Origin: Streptomyces luteolifulvus
GTDB lineage: Bacteria > Actinomycetota > Actinomycetes > Streptomycetales > Streptomycetaceae
Direction: 5' to 3'
Length of the DNA: 64,000 bases
Assembly (NCBI RefSeq): GCF_008806595.1
Contig: NZ_VZRB01000013.1
Coordinates: 62,001-126,000, forward strand
Part shown: positions 32,213-40,404 of the stretch, piece by piece
Layout of the letters: every line of letters begins with the position of its first letter
Position numbering within the stretch: position 1 is the first letter of the stretch
The notes under the pieces: generated by a model
What the model was told of the DNA's origin: nothing
The model's input: only the letters and a program-made list of their open reading frames with translations
Databases searched by the model: none
Position numbers and translations under genes: made by a program

Positions 32213-32527
32213 ATGGACGGAACGACCTGGGACCACGTCGACCGGCTCCGTGACTGGCTGGACGCCGAGAGCGCGGTGACTGGCGACATGGCGAAGGTCA
32301 TGCGCGTGCTAAAGATCGGCGAGGAGTTCGGCGAGGTCGCCGAGGCCCTGCACGGAGCAATGGGGACGAACCCGAGGAAGGGCGCAAGCCATACGTTCGA
32401 TGACGTTCAGAAAGAGCTCTGCGACGTCACGATCACGGCCCTCATCGCTCTCGCCTCGCTCACTCCGGACGCGCGGAAGGTGTTCGAGGAGCGGCTCCAG
32501 CACATCGCCGACCGCTCGCTCACATGA
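32213..32527 (+). CDS. MazG-like nucleotide pyrophosphohydrolase
   Basis: This 104-residue all-alpha protein has the metal-binding pattern of MazG/dUTPase-like NTP pyrophosphohydrolases: EEFGEVAEAL in one helix and ELCDVTITAL in a later one (EExxE and ExxD). It would cleave an NTP or dNTP to the monophosphate and pyrophosphate. The ATG at 32213 follows TTGGAG. It closes the operon; a hairpin with GGGGGCC/GGCCCCC arms (about 32535-32560) follows its stop. Confidence 0.83.
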   Translation: MDGTTWDHVDRLRDWLDAESAVTGDMAKVMRVLKIGEEFGEVAEALHGAMGTNPRKGASHTFDDVQKELCDVTITALIALASLTPDARKVFEERLQHIADRSLT

Positions 32528-32689
32528 TGGAGCCGGGGGCCTGATCGCGTCTGGCCCCCTGAACGGCCCCGCTCTTCTGCTCCCCGGCGGATGGGCGGGG
32601 CCTTTCGGCGCACCCGCAGCGCTGTCGCACCTGAGGAGCAGGAAGCCTCTGGCGGCGGGCTGCTCGCGCTTGCCGGACAGGTCTTATAT

Positions 32690-32712
32690 GTGCTAAATCT
32701 CAAGTGTCGGAT
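32690..32712. other. Right element-host junction (attachment-site half)
   Basis: A short AT-rich run (from about 32682, TCTTATATGTGCTAAATCTC) meets the host ABC-F frame at the second Walker A, where GKS is replaced by GNP. AT-rich DNA beside a GC-rich protein motif is what a phage-type arm joined to a bacterial arm looks like. The matching left site seems deleted. Confidence 0.45.
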
Positions 32713-33835
32713 TGCCCGCGCCGTTGCGTCCGATCAGCGCGACCCGCTCGGGTCCGCGCAGTTCGAGGCCGCCGGCCACGCGTGCGCCGTACGCGAGCCG
32801 GAGGTCCTGGAGGGTGAGGACGGTACGGCCCGGCGGTACGGCCGTGTACGGCAGCTCGACCCGGATCTCGTCGTCGTCCCGCACGGCCTCCACCGCCTCG
32901 TCGAGCCGCTCCTTCGCGTCGCTGAGCTTCTCCTCGTGCATGATGCGGTGCTTGCCCGAGGAGACCTGGGCGGCGCGTTTGCGTGCTCCCATGACGATCT
33001 TCGGCTCGCGCTTCTGGTCCCACATCTTCTGCCCGTACCGCTTACGGCGGGCCAACTTGACCTGGGCGTCCTCCAGTTCGCGCTTCTGCTTGCGGAAGTC
33101 GGCCTCCGCTACCCGCACCATCCGCTCCGCCGCCTCCTGTTCCGTGGCGAGGGCCTCCTGGTACGCCGAGAAGTTGCCGCCGTACCAGGTGATCTCCCCG
33201 GAGCGCAGATCGGCGATCTGGTCGACGAGTTCCAGGAGCCCACGGTCGTGACTGACCACGACCAGCACTCCGGGCCAGGAGGCGACGGCCGTGTACAGGC
33301 GTCTGCGGGCGTACAGGTCGAGGTTGTTGGTGGGCTCGTCGAGCAGCAGGACGTCCGGGCGGCGCAGCAGCAGCGCGGCAAGGCGCAGCAGCACCGACTC
33401 GCCGCCCGACACCTCGCCGACGGTGCGGTCCAGCCCGATGTGGCCGAGACCGAGTTCGCCGAGCGTGGCGAGGGCGCGCTCCTCGACGTCCCAGTCGTCG
33501 CCGACCGTCTCGAAGTGCTCCTCGGCCGCGTCGCCCGCCTCGATGGCGTGCAGCGCGCCCCGCCGTGCGGCGATGCCGAGTGCCTCGTCGACCCTGAGGC
33601 CGGTGTCGAGCGTGACGTTCTGCGGGAGATGGCCCACCTCGCCGGTGACGCGCACAGTGCCGTCCGCCGGCGTGAGCTCCCCGGCGATCAGCTTCAACAG
33701 GGTTGATTTTCCCGAGCCGTTGACGCCGACGAGTCCGGTCCTGCCGGGGCCGAAGGCCACGTCGAGACCGTCGAGGACGGGGGTGCCGTCGGGCCAGGTG
33801 AAGGACAGGGACGTACAGGTGATGGACGTGGACAT
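32693..33835 (-). pseudogene. N-terminal part of the split ABC-F ATPase gene
   Basis: These 380 residues hold the first ATPase domain (Walker A GVNGSGKST 37-45; signature VSGGE; Walker B LLLDEPTNNLD), the charged interdomain linker, and the start of domain two, ending GRNGAGNPTLEI then stop. The normal second Walker A lysine is replaced by Asn at the insertion point. ABC-F proteins act on the ribosome and often confer resistance to ribosome-targeting antibiotics. The remaining half lies 10.9 kb away (21366-21779). With one ATPase site, function is unlikely. Start ATG at 33835. Confidence 0.87.
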
Positions 33836-34142
33836 AGGGGTCTCCGCGGTTGCTTGATGCGGTCGGGGGGCAAACGCGTGTCGAGACACTGGAGGGCGAC
33901 CACGGCCACCGAGCGGAGGGAGGACCCAAGGGCACGAGAAAAGCCCTGTTCGTCGGGGACGGCTCGAATGCCGAGGTCGCACGCGGTGCACACAGCTGAT
34001 GTGTGACGGTGTCTCAGGACCTCAGACGAGCAACGTCCTTCTCCATTCGACGGCAACAGGACCGCCACACACCGTACGAGCGGCCCCGGGGCGTGTCAAC
34101 GAATTAACGTGAGCCCCGACCGCACCGCACGAAGGAGATCCC
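33836..34142. promoter_or_regulatory. 307-bp region upstream of the split ABC-F gene
   Basis: No conserved gene is seen. On the minus strand there is an open frame of about 50 codons ahead of the ABC-F start and short hairpins, for example CACAC/GTGTG near 33988-34004 and GGGC/GCCC near 33930. A leader/attenuator would fit an ABC-F resistance gene, but the evidence is thin. Confidence 0.3.
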
Positions 34143-34790
34143 GTGCCCCTCGGCTCGCTCTCGCTCCCGGCCCGGCTGTGCCTGCTGGCCTGGGACACCC
34201 TGGGAACGGAGGCCTCCGGCGCCGCCCGCCTGCCCCGGCTGGTCAGGGCCGGCGCCCTCACCGAACTGGCCCGGCGCGGGCTGCTCGTCGACGAGGAGGG
34301 CATCGCCACGCCCGCCGACCTGGACTCCCGCACCGGGGACGCCGTCCTCGACCGGCTGCTCGAACTGGTCCGGGAATCCCGGCCGCACCGCTGGCGGTCC
34401 TGGGTGACCCTGCGGGCGCGGGTCACCCTGGACGCCGTACGGGAGCAGCTGACCGCCGAGGGATGTCTGCGGGCGGAGAAGAAGCGGGTCCTCGGGGTCT
34501 TCCCGACGGTGGAGTACGCCCTGGAACGCGGCGCCGTCGTGGACGCGCTGCGGGAGGAGGCGCGGGAGGTTCTGCTGGGGCCGGTGCCGGTCGCGGAGGT
34601 CTCCGAGCGGGACGCGGCCCTCGTCGTGCTGGCCGCCGCCGCGGAGCCCGGCATGCTGCTGCCCGGCGAGGAGCGTGGCCTGCCCGAGGAGCGCGTCGAG
34701 GCACTGACCGAGCGGGTCGGGGCGGCGGCTCCGGTGCTGCGCACCGTCGTCCAGGAGGTGCGCAAGTCGGCCGCGTCGGCGGCCCGATGA
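34143..34790 (+). CDS. GPP34 (GOLPH3-like) family protein
   Basis: This 215-residue helical protein begins with SLPARLCLLAWDTLG and contains GLLVDEEG, the early motifs of the GOLPH3/VPS74 family, which bind phosphoinositides in eukaryotes. Streptomyces carries several paralogues of unknown role. A GTG start lies just after GAAGGAG. A small frame starts at its stop (ATGA). Confidence 0.8.
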   Translation: MPLGSLSLPARLCLLAWDTLGTEASGAARLPRLVRAGALTELARRGLLVDEEGIATPADLDSRTGDAVLDRLLELVRESRPHRWRSWVTLRARVTLDAVREQLTAEGCLRAEKKRVLGVFPTVEYALERGAVVDALREEAREVLLGPVPVAEVSERDAALVVLAAAAEPGMLLPGEERGLPEERVEALTERVGAAAPVLRTVVQEVRKSAASAAR

Positions 34791-35023
34791 GCTTCGTCCC
34801 CGGGGCCGTCGACCCGGGGACGATCATGTTCGCGTTCGTCCTCCGTGCCGTGCGGGAGCTGCTGGGCAAGGGGACGCGGGGCGCGCCGGAGGAAGCGCTC
34901 GGCTACGGCGAGCCCGTCGGACGCCGCTTCAGCAGGCGTCCCGCATCAGCTCCGCCAGGCCGTGGTCCAGGTCGAGCTGCAGATGCTCCAGACCGGCGGG
35001 CACCAGCTCGTCCGCGGCCTTGA
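34787..35023 (+). CDS. Possible small protein coupled to the GPP34 gene
   Basis: This 78-codon frame begins with ATGA overlap. The first 45 residues contain a hydrophobic helix (TIMFAFVLRAVRELL) and look plausible. The last 30 are Pro/Arg-rich and lie antisense to the SsgA-like gene, as a shadow frame would. Kept as a weak candidate. Confidence 0.3.
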   Translation: MSFVPGAVDPGTIMFAFVLRAVRELLGKGTRGAPEEALGYGEPVGRRFSRRPASAPPGRGPGRAADAPDRRAPARPRP

Positions 35024-35345
35024 GGAACCGGCGCAGCTCGCCCGTGCGGACGTGTACGACGGCGGTGCCCTCGGGGGCGTGGAACTCCATGACGGTGCGG
35101 TCGTATCCGTACGGCCGGACCCGTACGTCGCCGTGGCCCTGGGGCTCCTCGATGCCCGCCGAGAGCAGTTCGCGGCTGAAGGTCCAGCAGACCTCGACTC
35201 CCTCCAGCGTGGCCGGGGCGGGGAAGGTCATGCGGACCGCGAACGGATCGCAACGGTCGTAGTGCAGGGTGGCCGGAATGCTCGGCATCCGCGGCGCGGC
35301 GGCGACGAGGCGGGCCTCGACGGTCTGCTCGATGACGGTGGACAA
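34929..35345 (-). CDS. SsgA-family sporulation/cell-division regulator
   Basis: This 138-residue protein matches the SsgA-like proteins unique to sporulating actinomycetes, which guide septum site selection and wall remodelling. Blocks typical of the family are ATLHYDRCDPFAVRMTF, VCWTFSRELL, GDVRVRPYG and LRRFLKAADELVPAG. A TTG at 35345 preceded by GGGAG is chosen as start because homologues begin at this position. No partner division genes are adjacent. Confidence 0.85.
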   Translation of the reverse strand: MSTVIEQTVEARLVAAAPRMPSIPATLHYDRCDPFAVRMTFPAPATLEGVEVCWTFSRELLSAGIEEPQGHGDVRVRPYGYDRTVMEFHAPEGTAVVHVRTGELRRFLKAADELVPAGLEHLQLDLDHGLAELMRDAC

Positions 35346-35590
35346 CGCCTTGCTCCCTTGTGACGGCTGGACGGACGGCCGGTGGATCGGGCCGGGCACT
35401 GGAAGAGACGTCGGAATCAGCCAATCCGTATACATGGAAGTCGAGTGACCTCGGTCACCGTTCTCCTGCACAGAAATGATCCGGTCCATTTCCCGTGCCC
35501 CCAGGGGCAGTTGTGCCCACCGCTCCGCCTTCGCAAGGGTGATCGCGGCCATCTGGACGGGGCGTGGGCCGTGGACTAGCTTCCCCCGCC

Positions 35591-36712
35591 ATGAGGCGCT
35601 TGGGGAACACGCGACGCACGACACGACCGGCACGGGCGGGACGTACGAGGAGGGTGGCGGCGCTGGGGACGGTCTGTGTGGCGGTGCTGGCCGCCCTGAC
35701 GGCCGTACCCGCGCAGGCGCGGGAGTCAGGGCCCGGGGCGCCGCACTGGGAACTCAAGGACAGCGGCACCGAGGACGTGCGGTTCCGCGGCCTGTCGGCC
35801 GTGAGCCGGGACACCGCCTGGGTGTCCGGAACCCGGGGCACCGTCCTGCGCACCACGGACGGCGGGGCCACCTGGCGCGACGTCTCCCCGCCGGGTGCCG
35901 CGGAACTCCAGTTCCGGGACATCGAGGCGTTCGACGCGCGCCGGGCCGTGGTGCTGGCCATCGGGGAGGGGGAGGCGTCCCGTGTCTACCGCACCGACGA
36001 CGGCGGGGCGACCTGGACCGAGTCCTTCCGCAACACCGACGCCAAGGCCTTCTACGACTGCCTCACCTTCTTCGACCGCCGCCACGGCCTGGCGATGAGC
36101 GACCCGGTCGACGGCACGTTCCGCATCCTGTCCACCCGGGACGGCGGGCGCTCCTGGACGGTGCTGCCGAGCGGGGGGATGCCGGCCGCGCAGGACGGCG
36201 AGGCCGGGTTCGCGGCCAGTGGCCAGTGCCTGGTCAGCTCCGGGCCGAAGGACGTCTGGCTGGCCACGGGCGGGGCCGCACGCGCGCGTGTGCTGCATTC
36301 GGACGACCGCGGGCTGACCTGGACGGCCACCGACACGCCGGTCCCGGCGGGCGACCCGGCCCGCGGTGTGTTCGCGCTCGCCTTCCGTGACCGTACGCAC
36401 GGTCTCGCGGTGGGCGGCGACTACCGTGCGGACCAGCCCTCACCGCGGGCCGCCGCGCGCACCGCCGACGGCGGCCGCACCTGGCTGCCCGCCGCCGAAC
36501 CGCCGCCCGCCTACCGCTCCGGGGTCGCCTGGCTCCCGCACAGCCGCAGGGCCGCCCTCGCGGTCGGCCCCACGGGCACCGACCTGACCACGGACGGCGG
36601 CCGCACCTGGCGCACGGTGGACACGGGCTCGTACGACACCGTGGACTGCACGGCCGACCTGGGCTGCTGGGCCTCGGGCGAGAAGGGGCGGGTGGCCCGG
36701 CTGGAGCGGTGA
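35591..36712 (+). CDS. Secreted BNR/YCF48-like beta-propeller protein
   Basis: This 373-residue precursor has a long basic n-region and an Ala/Leu-rich signal peptide ending near AQA (about residue 45). The mature part has several BNR/Asp-box-like repeats (TTDGGATWR, TDDGGATWTE, TRDGGRSWT, TADGGRTW, TTDGGRTWR), as in photosystem II stability factor HCF136-like and sialidase propellers. Often annotated oxidoreductase without evidence. It is probably an exported scaffold or glycan-binding protein. It is divergent from the SsgA-like gene. Confidence 0.83.
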   Translation: MRRLGNTRRTTRPARAGRTRRVAALGTVCVAVLAALTAVPAQARESGPGAPHWELKDSGTEDVRFRGLSAVSRDTAWVSGTRGTVLRTTDGGATWRDVSPPGAAELQFRDIEAFDARRAVVLAIGEGEASRVYRTDDGGATWTESFRNTDAKAFYDCLTFFDRRHGLAMSDPVDGTFRILSTRDGGRSWTVLPSGGMPAAQDGEAGFAASGQCLVSSGPKDVWLATGGAARARVLHSDDRGLTWTATDTPVPAGDPARGVFALAFRDRTHGLAVGGDYRADQPSPRAAARTADGGRTWLPAAEPPPAYRSGVAWLPHSRRAALAVGPTGTDLTTDGGRTWRTVDTGSYDTVDCTADLGCWASGEKGRVARLER

Positions 36713-36797
36713 CGCGCGCCGGTATGCCGCATGTGCCCGCCGAGGTGGGCACCCGTCCCTCCGGACGTGAGAGGGGGACGTGAGAGGAGTGAGCGAC

Positions 36798-37130
36798 ATG
36801 CCACGCGGGTCCAGCCCCAAGCGGGAGCGCCAGTACGAACACATCAAGAAGAGCGCGCAGGACCGCGGCGAGAGCACCGGGCGGGCCGAGGAGATCGCGG
36901 CCCGCACGGTGAACAAGGAACGCGCCCGGTCCGGCGAGTCGAAGACCGCGAGCCGCACCTCGGTCCGGGACATGTCGTCCGGCGAGCGGGGCGGCAGGCG
37001 GTCCGGCAAGGGCTCCCAGGGTCCCACGTACGACCAGCTGTACGAGGAGGCCAGGAAGCGGAACATCCAGGGCCGTTCGGACATGAACAAGCGCCAGCTC
37101 CAGCGCGCGCTGGCCGGAAAGAAAAGCTGA
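36798..37130 (+). CDS. Small basic protein with a Rho-N/SAP-like C-terminus
   Basis: This 110-residue highly charged protein has a Lys/Arg/Glu-rich disordered body (SPKRERQYEHIKKSAQDRG) ending in a short helical module TYDQLYEEARKRNIQGRSDM, with KRQLQRALA after it, like a Rho N-terminal or SAP DNA/RNA-binding motif. Homologues are annotated plasmid stabilisation protein. ATG at 36798 follows GAGGAG. Nucleic-acid binding is inferred. Confidence 0.78.
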   Translation: MPRGSSPKRERQYEHIKKSAQDRGESTGRAEEIAARTVNKERARSGESKTASRTSVRDMSSGERGGRRSGKGSQGPTYDQLYEEARKRNIQGRSDMNKRQLQRALAGKKS

Positions 37131-37167
37131 CCGCCGGGCCGGCCCGGCCGCGTACGCTCGTCACACC

Positions 37168-38334
37168 ATGACGACGACCGTACGCATCCCCGAAGGCTGG
37201 CCCGCCACCGAGGAGCACGCCCGTGCCGTGCAGGACGAACTGCGGCAGCGGGTGGTGCTCGACGAGCCCGGTCCGCCGCCGGGCACGGGACGGGTGACCG
37301 GTGTCGACGTGGCCTACGACGACGAGCGGGACGTCGTGGCCGCGGCGGCCGTCGTGCTGGACGCGGCGACCCTCGACGTCGTCGCCGAGGCCACCGCCGT
37401 CGGCCGGATCTCCTTCCCGTACGTCCCGGGTCTGCTCGCCTTCCGCGAGATCCCCACGGTGCTCGCCGCGCTCGACGCCCTGCCCTGCCCGCCCGGCCTG
37501 GTGGTGTGCGACGGCTACGGCCTTGCCCACCCCCGCCGCTTCGGCCTCGCCAGCCACCTCGGCGTCCTCACGGGCCTGCCCACGATCGGCGTCGCCAAGA
37601 ACCCCTTCACTTTCACGTACGACGATCCGGGCCCCGAGCGAGGCGCCTCCTCGCCGCTCCTCGCGGGCACCGAGGAGGTCGGTCGCGCCCTGCGCACCCG
37701 GAAGACGGTCAAGCCGGTCTTCGTCTCCGTGGGCCACCGAACCACCCTCACCAACGCCTGCGCCCACACCCTGACCCTGACCCCGGAGTACCGCCTCCCG
37801 GAGACGACCCGCAGGGCGGACGCGCTGTGCCGCCGGGCGCTGCGGGAGGCGACACAGGGGCGGAGCCCCCTGGCCGACCGCGCGGCCGCCGACCCCGAAC
37901 GGAGCTGGGGCCGTTCCCTGTTCGAGCGCCAGCCCCTGCCCGTGGCCTGGGCGGGGCGGGTGCTCGCGGCAGCGGCGGAGGGCCCGGGCCGGACCCCGGA
38001 GATCGAGGCCGCGCTGGAACTGGCGGGCGACCGCGAGCAGTGGCACCGGGGACGCGAGGTGTTCGAGCTGGTCCGCGCGCGGGGGCTCCCGTTCGGGGCG
38101 GACCCGACGGAGGAGCAGCGCTTGCTGGTCCGCCTCGCGGAGCTCGTGGGCAAGGTCGCCCACAACGAGGCAGGACCCCCTCCCTTGTTCGACCATCACG
38201 CGGGCTGGCAGATCGGTCCCCTCGCCGTCCGTCTCGCCGGCGTCGCGCACGATGTGTCCGTACGGGACCGGATCGCGGAGGCGCTGGGGGACTGGCCGCC
38301 CGGGGACTGGCCGCCCTCCGGGCTCACCGACTGA
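37168..38334 (+). CDS. nfi: Endonuclease V with a C-terminal extension
   Basis: Residues 1-230 form endonuclease V, which nicks DNA 3' to deoxyinosine. Catalytic Asp47 (GVDVAYD) and Asp115 (VCDGYGLAHPRR), the PYVPG wedge (84-88) and the late AKNP block are all visible. The protein continues for about 155 residues with an unrelated helical segment (DPERSWGRSLFERQPLPVAW, later DHHAGWQIGPLAVRLAGV). The whole is 388 residues against about 225 for typical Nfi. The extension could be a separate gene fused by loss of a stop codon. No obvious metal-binding motif is in it. Confidence 0.87.
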   Translation: MTTTVRIPEGWPATEEHARAVQDELRQRVVLDEPGPPPGTGRVTGVDVAYDDERDVVAAAAVVLDAATLDVVAEATAVGRISFPYVPGLLAFREIPTVLAALDALPCPPGLVVCDGYGLAHPRRFGLASHLGVLTGLPTIGVAKNPFTFTYDDPGPERGASSPLLAGTEEVGRALRTRKTVKPVFVSVGHRTTLTNACAHTLTLTPEYRLPETTRRADALCRRALREATQGRSPLADRAAADPERSWGRSLFERQPLPVAWAGRVLAAAAEGPGRTPEIEAALELAGDREQWHRGREVFELVRARGLPFGADPTEEQRLLVRLAELVGKVAHNEAGPPPLFDHHAGWQIGPLAVRLAGVAHDVSVRDRIAEALGDWPPGDWPPSGLTD

Positions 38335-38448
38335 GCGCGACGGCCGAGCACGCCTCCCGAGTACGTCCCATGAGTAAGTCCTGTGAGTACGTTGTCTGAG
38401 TATCCGTACGGATGTGGTCGCCCCGCCGTGATCGGCAGGCTGTTGCGC

Positions 38449-38595
38449 ATGACGACACGTCGCGCCCCGCAGCCCCTGTCCGACCCGAACCGTCCCGTCG
38501 AGCGTGCCGTGACGGCCGCGCTGGTTCTTGCCGTGGTGGCGGGAGTCGCCTGGATCGGCGGGATGATCCTCACCGTGGCCGGGTGGACCCTTTAG
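38449..38595 (+). CDS. Small single-pass membrane protein, 48 aa
   Basis: This 48-residue protein has a basic N-terminus and a C-terminal transmembrane helix (about 22-46: VTAALVLAVVAGVAWIGGMI). It resembles small membrane proteins conserved across Streptomyces. No function known. Confidence 0.65.
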   Translation: MTTRRAPQPLSDPNRPVERAVTAALVLAVVAGVAWIGGMILTVAGWTL

Positions 38596-38626
38596 GGCCG
38601 GGTCACCGGCCCACCGCAAGGCCGGT

Positions 38627-39805
38627 TCAGCGGCTTGCCGCCACCCGGAACGTGATCCCCGCCCCGCGCAGCCGCTCCGTGAGCGCGTCGCCCATGGCGA
38701 TCGCCGTCGTGACCTGGCCGGTCGTCGGCGGCAGGTCGTCGAAGGCCAGCGACAGCGCCGCCTCGGCGAACATCTTCGCCGTCTCGTCGTATCCCGGATC
38801 GCCTCCCGCGACCTCCGTGAAGACCCGCCGGCCGCCGCCCTCGCCGACGAAGCGGACCCGGAACCAGCTCTTCGCGCGCTTCTCGGCGCTCGGCCCCTCA
38901 CCGGGCTTGAGCCGGTCCGACAGCCAGCGCCGCGCGGGCGGCAGCTGGGCGGCGACGGCGATCCCGCCCACGGCCGCCACTCCGCCCACCGCGATCGGCA
39001 GGTGCTTGACCGCCGCGTAGTGCCGGTAGCGGAAGTCGGGGCCGTACCGCTCCAGCGCCTTGGCGGACCGCCGGACGATCTGCGGGTCGATGGTCGGCAG
39101 GGGCAGCGCCCAGGCGCCGACCTCCTTGGCGAACCGCGGAGCGCCCGTCGGAGCGGAGGCCCGCCGTCCCACCAGCCGCGGCTCGTGCCGCCCCCGGTCG
39201 CGCGCTGCGGCCAGCATCTGGGGCCCGCGTGCGAACTGGCCGAGCGCGGAGGCGAACGTGCCGCCCGAGAAGGTGGCGTCGGCGGTCACGAACCCGTCCA
39301 CCGTCAGCGGCACGCCCTCCGGCAGTTGCCGGACCGTGAAGTACGCGCCCAGGTCGTGCGGCACCGAGTCGAACCCGCAGGCGTGCACCAGCCGCGCGCC
39401 GGTCTCACGCGCGCGTGTGTCGTGCCGGACGTACATCAGGTCCACGAACTCCGGCTCACCCGTGAGGTCGACATAGTCCGCCCCGGTGTCCGCGCAGGCC
39501 GCGACGAGTTCCTCGCCGTACAGCACATAGGGGCCGACCGTCGTGGCCACCACGCGCGCGTGCTCCGCGAGTTCGCGCAGCGAGGCCGGGTCGGCGACAT
39601 CCGAACGCAGCACGCCGACCCCGGCACCGCCGGGCAGCCGCTCCCGCAGCTCCTGCAGCTTGCGCTCGCTGCGCCCCGCGATCGCCCAGCGCAGCCCCTC
39701 GGGCGCGTTCGCGGCGAGATACTCCGCCGTCAGCGTCCCGACGAAGCCGGTGGCTCCGAAGAGCACGATGTCGTACGGACGATCCGTCCTGTTCAGCCTG
39801 CTCAT
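38627..39805 (-). CDS. Saccharopine dehydrogenase-like / trans-acting enoyl reductase family
   Basis: This 392-residue NAD(P)-binding protein begins YDIVLFGATGFVGTLTAEYL (a Rossmann GATGFVG motif) followed by DVADPASL and VATTVGPYVLYG. This is the saccharopine dehydrogenase-like oxidoreductase family, which includes the mycobacterial trans-acting enoyl reductase of phthiocerol lipids. A weakly hydrophobic segment near residues 270-290 may touch the membrane. A role in lipid metabolism is likely but the substrate is not known. It stands alone. Confidence 0.85.
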   Translation of the reverse strand: MSRLNRTDRPYDIVLFGATGFVGTLTAEYLAANAPEGLRWAIAGRSERKLQELRERLPGGAGVGVLRSDVADPASLRELAEHARVVATTVGPYVLYGEELVAACADTGADYVDLTGEPEFVDLMYVRHDTRARETGARLVHACGFDSVPHDLGAYFTVRQLPEGVPLTVDGFVTADATFSGGTFASALGQFARGPQMLAAARDRGRHEPRLVGRRASAPTGAPRFAKEVGAWALPLPTIDPQIVRRSAKALERYGPDFRYRHYAAVKHLPIAVGGVAAVGGIAVAAQLPPARRWLSDRLKPGEGPSAEKRAKSWFRVRFVGEGGGRRVFTEVAGGDPGYDETAKMFAEAALSLAFDDLPPTTGQVTTAIAMGDALTERLRGAGITFRVAASR

Positions 39806-39896
39806 GACACCCCTCGGTCCCGCAGTACGCGCCGTTGTCGGTGGCCGAGGCTAGCGTGAGGAGTGCGGAGCCCGACGACGAGCCCGGAGGTATGCG

Positions 39897-40277
39897 GTGA
39901 CCGTGCCCAAGAATGCCCTGAAGAAGTGGGAGAAAGTGCGCGAGTACGCCCTCGGCCTGCCGGGCGCCACCGAGGAGCATCCCTGGGGCGAGACCGTCGC
40001 CAAGGTCAACAAGAAGGTGTTCGTCTTCCTCGGCGTCGACGACGGCAGCTACCCGCTCGGCGTCACGGTGAAGCTCAAGGACGAGTCCGCGCACGCCCAC
40101 GCCCTGACGCTGCCCGGCGCCGAGCCCGCCGGGTACGGCCTGGGGAAGGCCGGCTGGGTCAGCATCTCGCTGGAGGAGAAGGGCGCCCCGGCGGCCGAGC
40201 TGCTGTGCGACTGGGTTGAGGAGAGCTACCGCGTGATCGCCCCCAAGCGGCTGATAGCGGAGCTGGACGGGCACTGA
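39897..40277 (+). CDS. MmcQ/YjbR-family DNA-binding-fold protein
   Basis: This 126-residue protein begins with a helix and LPGATEEHPWGE, then KVFVFLG, and ends W-VEESYRVIAPKR. This is the CyaY-like YjbR/MmcQ family, with a double-wing DNA-binding-like fold and no established biochemical role. Start GTG at 39897 after GGAGG. Single gene. Confidence 0.85.
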   Translation: MTVPKNALKKWEKVREYALGLPGATEEHPWGETVAKVNKKVFVFLGVDDGSYPLGVTVKLKDESAHAHALTLPGAEPAGYGLGKAGWVSISLEEKGAPAAELLCDWVEESYRVIAPKRLIAELDGH

Positions 40278-40404
40278 GCGGCAGATTGCGGCCGATCGTG
40301 GCCAGAATTGGCTAAGCGCTTGCTCGTCCAGGTCTTGTGCCTGGTGGAACACGTTCCTAGCATCATCGGTGTTACAGCAGTTGTGTCACGATCCTGGGGG
40401 CTGC

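Larger units (their letters stand above)
21780..32712. mobile_element. Integrated element of about 10.9 kb inside an ABC-F gene
   Basis: Both ends are fixed by the break in the ABC-F reading frame: host sequence ends in LPPQRLDVLD on the left and at the second Walker A (GRNGAG) on the right. Inside are a serine recombinase remnant, the subtilase/hemopexin genes and the radical SAM cassette. No replication, relaxase, transfer or phage structural gene is seen. The left edge cuts through the recombinase and has lost host bases, so a deletion followed integration; autonomous excision is unlikely. The left boundary is uncertain by about 50 bp. Confidence 0.82.

Noticed and set aside
21780..32712. 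The element could be a prophage or an AICE.
   Set aside because: No capsid, portal, lysis, replication initiator or FtsK/Tra-type translocase gene is visible; only a recombinase remnant and cargo remain.
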